Positions 61,325-64,000 of a DNA stretch of 64,000 nucleotides are shown here, piece after piece. The DNA lies in NCBI GenBank assembly GCA_050294475.1, contig JBNKOE010000019.1, positions 15,921-79,920 of the forward strand. The letters run 5' to 3'. Made by a program: the position numbers and the translations under genes. Source of the DNA: Thalassobellus sp050294475. Its GTDB lineage: Bacteria > Bacteroidota > Bacteroidia > Flavobacteriales > Flavobacteriaceae. Each line of letters opens with the position of its first letter. Position 1 is the first letter of the stretch. Below the pieces are notes generated by a model. That model ran no database searches and had not been told where the DNA came from. It was given only the letters and a program-made list of their open reading frames with translations.

Positions 61325-63373
61325 ATGAAAGACTTTATAAACAAACTATACAGAAACCATTCTTTAATTTATAAAGGGCTTTTGTATGTAACTACCACTG
61401 TTTTAATAGTGTATTTGTTTCCTAAAAGCGGAAAGTTTAAATATAATTTTGAAAGAGGAAAACCTTGGCAATCTGAAAATTTGTATGCCCCTTTTGATTT
61501 TGCAATTAAAAAATCTGAAGAAGAAATAAATGAAGAGAAAAAGGTTATTACCAATAATTCAGTTTTATATTTTAATGTAGACAAAGCAATAGTAAATAGG
61601 GTTAGAGAAGAATATAAAAATGAATTTAATAATGTTTTTCATGATTCTATTTTTAAAAATGAATTACCTAGAATATATAATTTAGGTGAATTAATTATAG
61701 ATGAATTATATGCTTTTGGTATTTTAAATGAAAACTATGATTTTGATGATGAAAAACCTGTAGTTATTTTAGATGGAAGAGTAGAAAAACGACGTACGTT
61801 ATATTCAAATTTGATAAAGCAAAATACCGTTAAAGAAACTATTGCTAAGATATTATCTAAGAATAATTCAAATGGTTTGAAAACCACGTTTATTTCTTTA
61901 TTTTTTGATTTAGTTGAACCTAATTTAGTTTTTGATAAATCTTTTACAGATAGGGCTTTAAAAGAAGAACTCGATAAAATTTCTTTTGCAAGAGGAAGTA
62001 TAGAAAAGGGAACTTTAATTGTTTCTAAAGGAGAAGTTGTTGAGGGAGATAAGTTTCAGAAATTAAATTCGCTAAAATCTGAATATGAATCTCAAGTATG
62101 GAGCAAGACTAATTATATATGGGTTTTATTTGCTTATACTTTATTAGTAGCATTAGCATTGCTAATGTTGTTACTCTTTTTAAGAAAATATAGAATTTCA
62201 GTATTCGAAAATAATACAAAAGTTACTTTTATATTTTTCAATATATTTTTAATGATATTAATTACAACATTAGTAATTAATTATAATGCTAAATATATTT
62301 ATGTAGTTCCTATTTGTATTTTACCATTGGTTTTTAAAGCTTTCTTTGATGCTAGATTAGGCTTGTTTGCTCATGTAATTACAGTATTGCTATTAGGATT
62401 TATTGTGCCTAATAGTTACGAATATATGTTTTTGCAAATAATTGCTGGTATTGTGACTATATTAACAGTTTCTGAGCTTTATAAGCGTGCTAATTTGTTC
62501 ATTTCTGTCGGACAAATAACATTGATTTACATAGTAGCTTATTTTGCCTTTTTTGTAATTCATGAAGGTGCAATTGAAACTATTAAATGGGAAACCTTTA
62601 TTTGGTTTGTTTTATGCGGATTAGCAACCTTGTTTGTTCAGCCATTAATTTATATTTATGAAAAACTATTCGGATTAGTGTCTGATGTATCGCTTTTAGA
62701 ATTATCAGATACCAATTCAAAGTTATTAAAAGAACTTTCGGATAAAGCACCAGGAACATTTCATCATTCATTAAATGTAGCTAATCTAGCTGAGTCCTCA
62801 GCAAATGAGATAGGAGCAAATGCTATGCTAGTTAGGGTAGGAGCTTTATACCATGATATTGGTAAAATGAAAAAACCAACTTATTTTACAGAGAATCAAT
62901 CAACAGGTATTAATCCACATAATGAATTGTCTTCGAAAGAAAGTGCAAGAATTATTACCAATCATGTTATTGATGGTATTGAAATAGCTAAAAAAAATAA
63001 TTTACCAGATAGGGTTATTGATTTTATTCGAACACATCATGGAACGAGTGTTGTTTATTATTTTTATATGCAAGAGAAAAAGGATTTTGAAGATGTTGAT
63101 AAACTAGATTTTAGTTATCCAGGTCCAAAACCATTTAGTAAAGAAACTGCTATTTTGATGATGTGTGATAGTATTGAAGCAGCTTCAAAGAGTTTAAAAG
63201 ATCCTACATCTACTAAAATAGATGCATTTGTAGAAAATATAATTGATAAACAAATAGAAGAAGGGCAGTTTTTAAATGCCAACATAACTTTTAAAGAAAT
63301 ACAGTCTATAAAAAAAGTTTTAAAGCATAAGTTGGCTAATATCTATCACTTACGAATAGAATATCCAGAATAA
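61325..63373 (+). CDS. PgpH-like 7TM-HD cyclic-dinucleotide phosphodiesterase
   Basis: 682 residues. One N-terminal membrane helix, an extracytoplasmic 7TMR-HDED domain (about 40-255), seven membrane helices (about 262-450), and a C-terminal HD domain with FHHSLNVANLAESSA, LYHDIGKMKKP, HVIDGIEIAKK and RTHHGTSVVYYFYMQ. Relatives such as PgpH hydrolyse c-di-AMP in the cytoplasm under control of an outside signal. The signal is unknown here. Monocistronic. Confidence 0.88.
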   Translation: MKDFINKLYRNHSLIYKGLLYVTTTVLIVYLFPKSGKFKYNFERGKPWQSENLYAPFDFAIKKSEEEINEEKKVITNNSVLYFNVDKAIVNRVREEYKNEFNNVFHDSIFKNELPRIYNLGELIIDELYAFGILNENYDFDDEKPVVILDGRVEKRRTLYSNLIKQNTVKETIAKILSKNNSNGLKTTFISLFFDLVEPNLVFDKSFTDRALKEELDKISFARGSIEKGTLIVSKGEVVEGDKFQKLNSLKSEYESQVWSKTNYIWVLFAYTLLVALALLMLLLFLRKYRISVFENNTKVTFIFFNIFLMILITTLVINYNAKYIYVVPICILPLVFKAFFDARLGLFAHVITVLLLGFIVPNSYEYMFLQIIAGIVTILTVSELYKRANLFISVGQITLIYIVAYFAFFVIHEGAIETIKWETFIWFVLCGLATLFVQPLIYIYEKLFGLVSDVSLLELSDTNSKLLKELSDKAPGTFHHSLNVANLAESSANEIGANAMLVRVGALYHDIGKMKKPTYFTENQSTGINPHNELSSKESARIITNHVIDGIEIAKKNNLPDRVIDFIRTHHGTSVVYYFYMQEKKDFEDVDKLDFSYPGPKPFSKETAILMMCDSIEAASKSLKDPTSTKIDAFVENIIDKQIEEGQFLNANITFKEIQSIKKVLKHKLANIYHLRIEYPE

Positions 63374-63404
63374 TAAAAAAAAAGTAAAAAAAGTAAAAAA
63401 ATTG

Positions 63405-63436
63405 TTTGTGTCATAAAGGAGTAAAAGTTACATTTG
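63405..63436 (+). promoter_or_regulatory. Promoter of the tRNA operon
   Basis: TTTG (63405-63408), a 20-nt spacer and TACATTTG (63429-63436) match the Bacteroidota consensus TTTG-N19/20-TAnnTTTG very well. The start site would be near 63443, before tRNA-Ser. Confidence 0.75.
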
Positions 63437-63479
63437 CATCCGCATTTGAGATAAAATGCTTAGTTCATATAAAAATAAC

Positions 63480-63568
63480 GGAGAGGTGCCTGAGTGGCCG
63501 AAAGGAGCGGTTTGCTAAATCGTCGTAGGTGGAAACACTTACCCAGGGTTCGAATCCCTGTCTCTCCG
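63480..63568 (+). tRNA. tRNA-Ser(GCT)
   Basis: 89 nt with the long variable arm of serine tRNAs. The acceptor GGAGAGG pairs with TCTCTCC, the anticodon loop carries GCT (TTTGCTAAA), and the T-arm is GGTTCGAATCC. CCA is not encoded. Confidence 0.93.
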
Positions 63569-63598
63569 CAAATTTTTAAGAAATTTAGATAGCCAATT

Positions 63599-63673
63599 CG
63601 GGGTGTAGCGTAGCCCGGTTATCGCGCCGCGTTTGGGACGCGGAGGTCGCAGGTTCGAATCCTGCCACCCCGA
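63599..63673 (+). tRNA. tRNA-Pro(TGG)
   Basis: 75 nt. The acceptor CGGGGTG pairs with CACCCCG, the anticodon TGG lies in the loop TTTGGGA, and the T-arm is GGTTCGAATCC. The discriminator base is A. Confidence 0.93.
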
Positions 63674-63702
63674 CACTGTTTTCGTAGAAACATAAAAACT
63701 AC

Positions 63703-63776
63703 GGGCTCTTAGCTCAGCTGGATAGAGCACCTCCCTTCTAAGGAGGCGGTCGAAGGTTCGAATCCTTCAGGGCTCA
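63703..63776 (+). tRNA. tRNA-Arg(TCT)
   Basis: 74 nt. The anticodon TCT lies in the loop CTTCTAA with the stem CTCC/GGAG. The acceptor GGGCTCT pairs with AGGGCTC, including two G-U pairs. The T-arm has GGTTCGAATCC. Confidence 0.92.
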
Positions 63777-63782
63777 CATCAC

Positions 63783-63807
63783 AACCTCACTAGTAATAGT
63801 GGGGTTT
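63783..63807 (+). terminator. Terminator after the tRNA operon
   Basis: AACCTCACT pairs with AGTGGGGTT (one G-U pair) around a short loop, followed by TTGTTG and T-rich DNA. Confidence 0.6.
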
Positions 63808-63832
63808 TGTTGTTTTTATAAGGTTTGTGATG

Positions 63833-63867
63833 GATCAAGGATCAAGGGGGGATCAAGACGGATCAAG
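63833..63867. repeat. Four copies of GATCAAG
   Basis: GATCAAG occurs at 63833, 63840, 63851 and 63861, the first two in tandem. It lies between the tRNA operon and a transposase end and may mark the border of an insertion sequence. Confidence 0.55.
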
Positions 63868-63881
63868 ACTAATTGTTGTGT

Positions 63882-64000
63882 TTAAGCAAAAATTGTTGTT
63901 AATCTAAAAAGGAAGAATTCTATATTTCTCACGCCTCTAAACTGTGCCCTAAAAGCTTTGATTTTGGCATTAAAGGATTCCGCAGAAGCATTGGTGCTTC
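63882..64000 (-). CDS. ISL3/ISAon1-like transposase, C-terminal end (runs out of window)
   Basis: The minus strand reads NASAESFNAKIKAFRAQFRG, continuing VRNIEFFLFRLTTIFA, and stops at 63882-63884. This phrase is typical of the end of ISL3-group DDE transposases (ISAon1 type) that are common in Bacteroidota. The rest lies beyond the window, so intactness cannot be judged. Confidence 0.75.
   Translation of the reverse strand, partial: STNASAESFNAKIKAFRAQFRGVRNIEFFLFRLTTIFA

Noticed and set aside
63539..63730. Minus-strand ORF of 63 codons across the tRNA genes
   Set aside because: It is fully antisense to tRNA-Ser, tRNA-Pro and tRNA-Arg; the open frame follows from tRNA sequence, not coding.
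1..64000. CRISPR arrays, prophage or a large defence island
   Set aside because: No evenly spaced direct repeats, no phage structural genes and no recognisable cas or restriction genes were found; only single nuclease and toxin-antitoxin genes are present.

Overview
The window comes from a member of the Bacteroidota, very probably the family Flavobacteriaceae. The DNA is very AT-rich. Promoters carry the Bacteroidota TAnnTTTG -7 element. Many products belong to families seen mainly in flavobacteria: DUF4294, DUF6048, DUF6452, CCC-motif and DUF2752 membrane proteins, a type IX secretion (T9SS) C-terminal sorting domain, and a zapA / 6S-like RNA / rny neighbourhood. Species cannot be named from sequence alone.

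Layout. 0-10.4 kb: a YceI fragment, a one-domain DEAD-box protein, a membrane TPR-LuxR regulator, a PrsW/Nudix/M42 run, a DUF4294/hemolysin III/GNAT run and a DUF4268/ZIP/methyltransferase run. 10.4-18 kb: a THUMP RNA methyltransferase, then an accessory-looking block (DnaQ-like exonuclease bracketed by inverted dispersed repeats, non-specific nuclease, long-type cytidine deaminase, RDD protein, HipBA toxin-antitoxin pair). 18-30 kb: DUF6048/DUF6452/RlmD, an ECF sigma operon with a consensus-like ECF promoter, a cytochrome c lipoprotein, ornithine aminotransferase with a hairpin-rich leader, a decayed DUF5362 gene, small membrane proteins and two large secreted proteins. 30-38.5 kb: cysteine desulfurase, TonB-dependent receptor, M23 peptidase, a ZapB-like protein, zapA, a 6S-like RNA and rny. 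38.5-42.7 kb: xerD and aroQ, separated by a two-gene cassette and a beta-barrel protein. 42.7-46.2 kb: a large unknown lipoprotein, a dead IS982-type insertion sequence with intact ends and target duplication, and a frameshifted small gene. 46-63.4 kb: mostly housekeeping (lpdA, NDH-2-like oxidoreductase, msrB, M48 protease, UMF1-type transporter, clpC, gyrA, TPR protein, NlpC/P60 peptidase, thiolase, PgpH-like HD phosphohydrolase). 63.4-64 kb: a Ser-Pro-Arg tRNA operon, then the end of an ISL3/ISAon1-like transposase.

The strongest candidate for an undescribed system is the pair at 39434-41507. One polypeptide joins a complete glycerol-3-phosphate dehydrogenase (GpsA-like) to a glycerol-3-phosphate cytidylyltransferase (TagD-like). 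It overlaps a LicD-family transferase gene by 8 nt. Together they could turn dihydroxyacetone phosphate into CDP-glycerol and move glycerol phosphate onto a surface glycan. This is the glycerol counterpart of the fused CDP-ribitol enzymes known elsewhere.

Several dispersed palindromes (REP-like, and two families of larger inverted elements) lie in the intergenic regions. One of them supplies the stop codon of an acetyltransferase gene. Functions are inferred from motifs read by eye; no database search was run.
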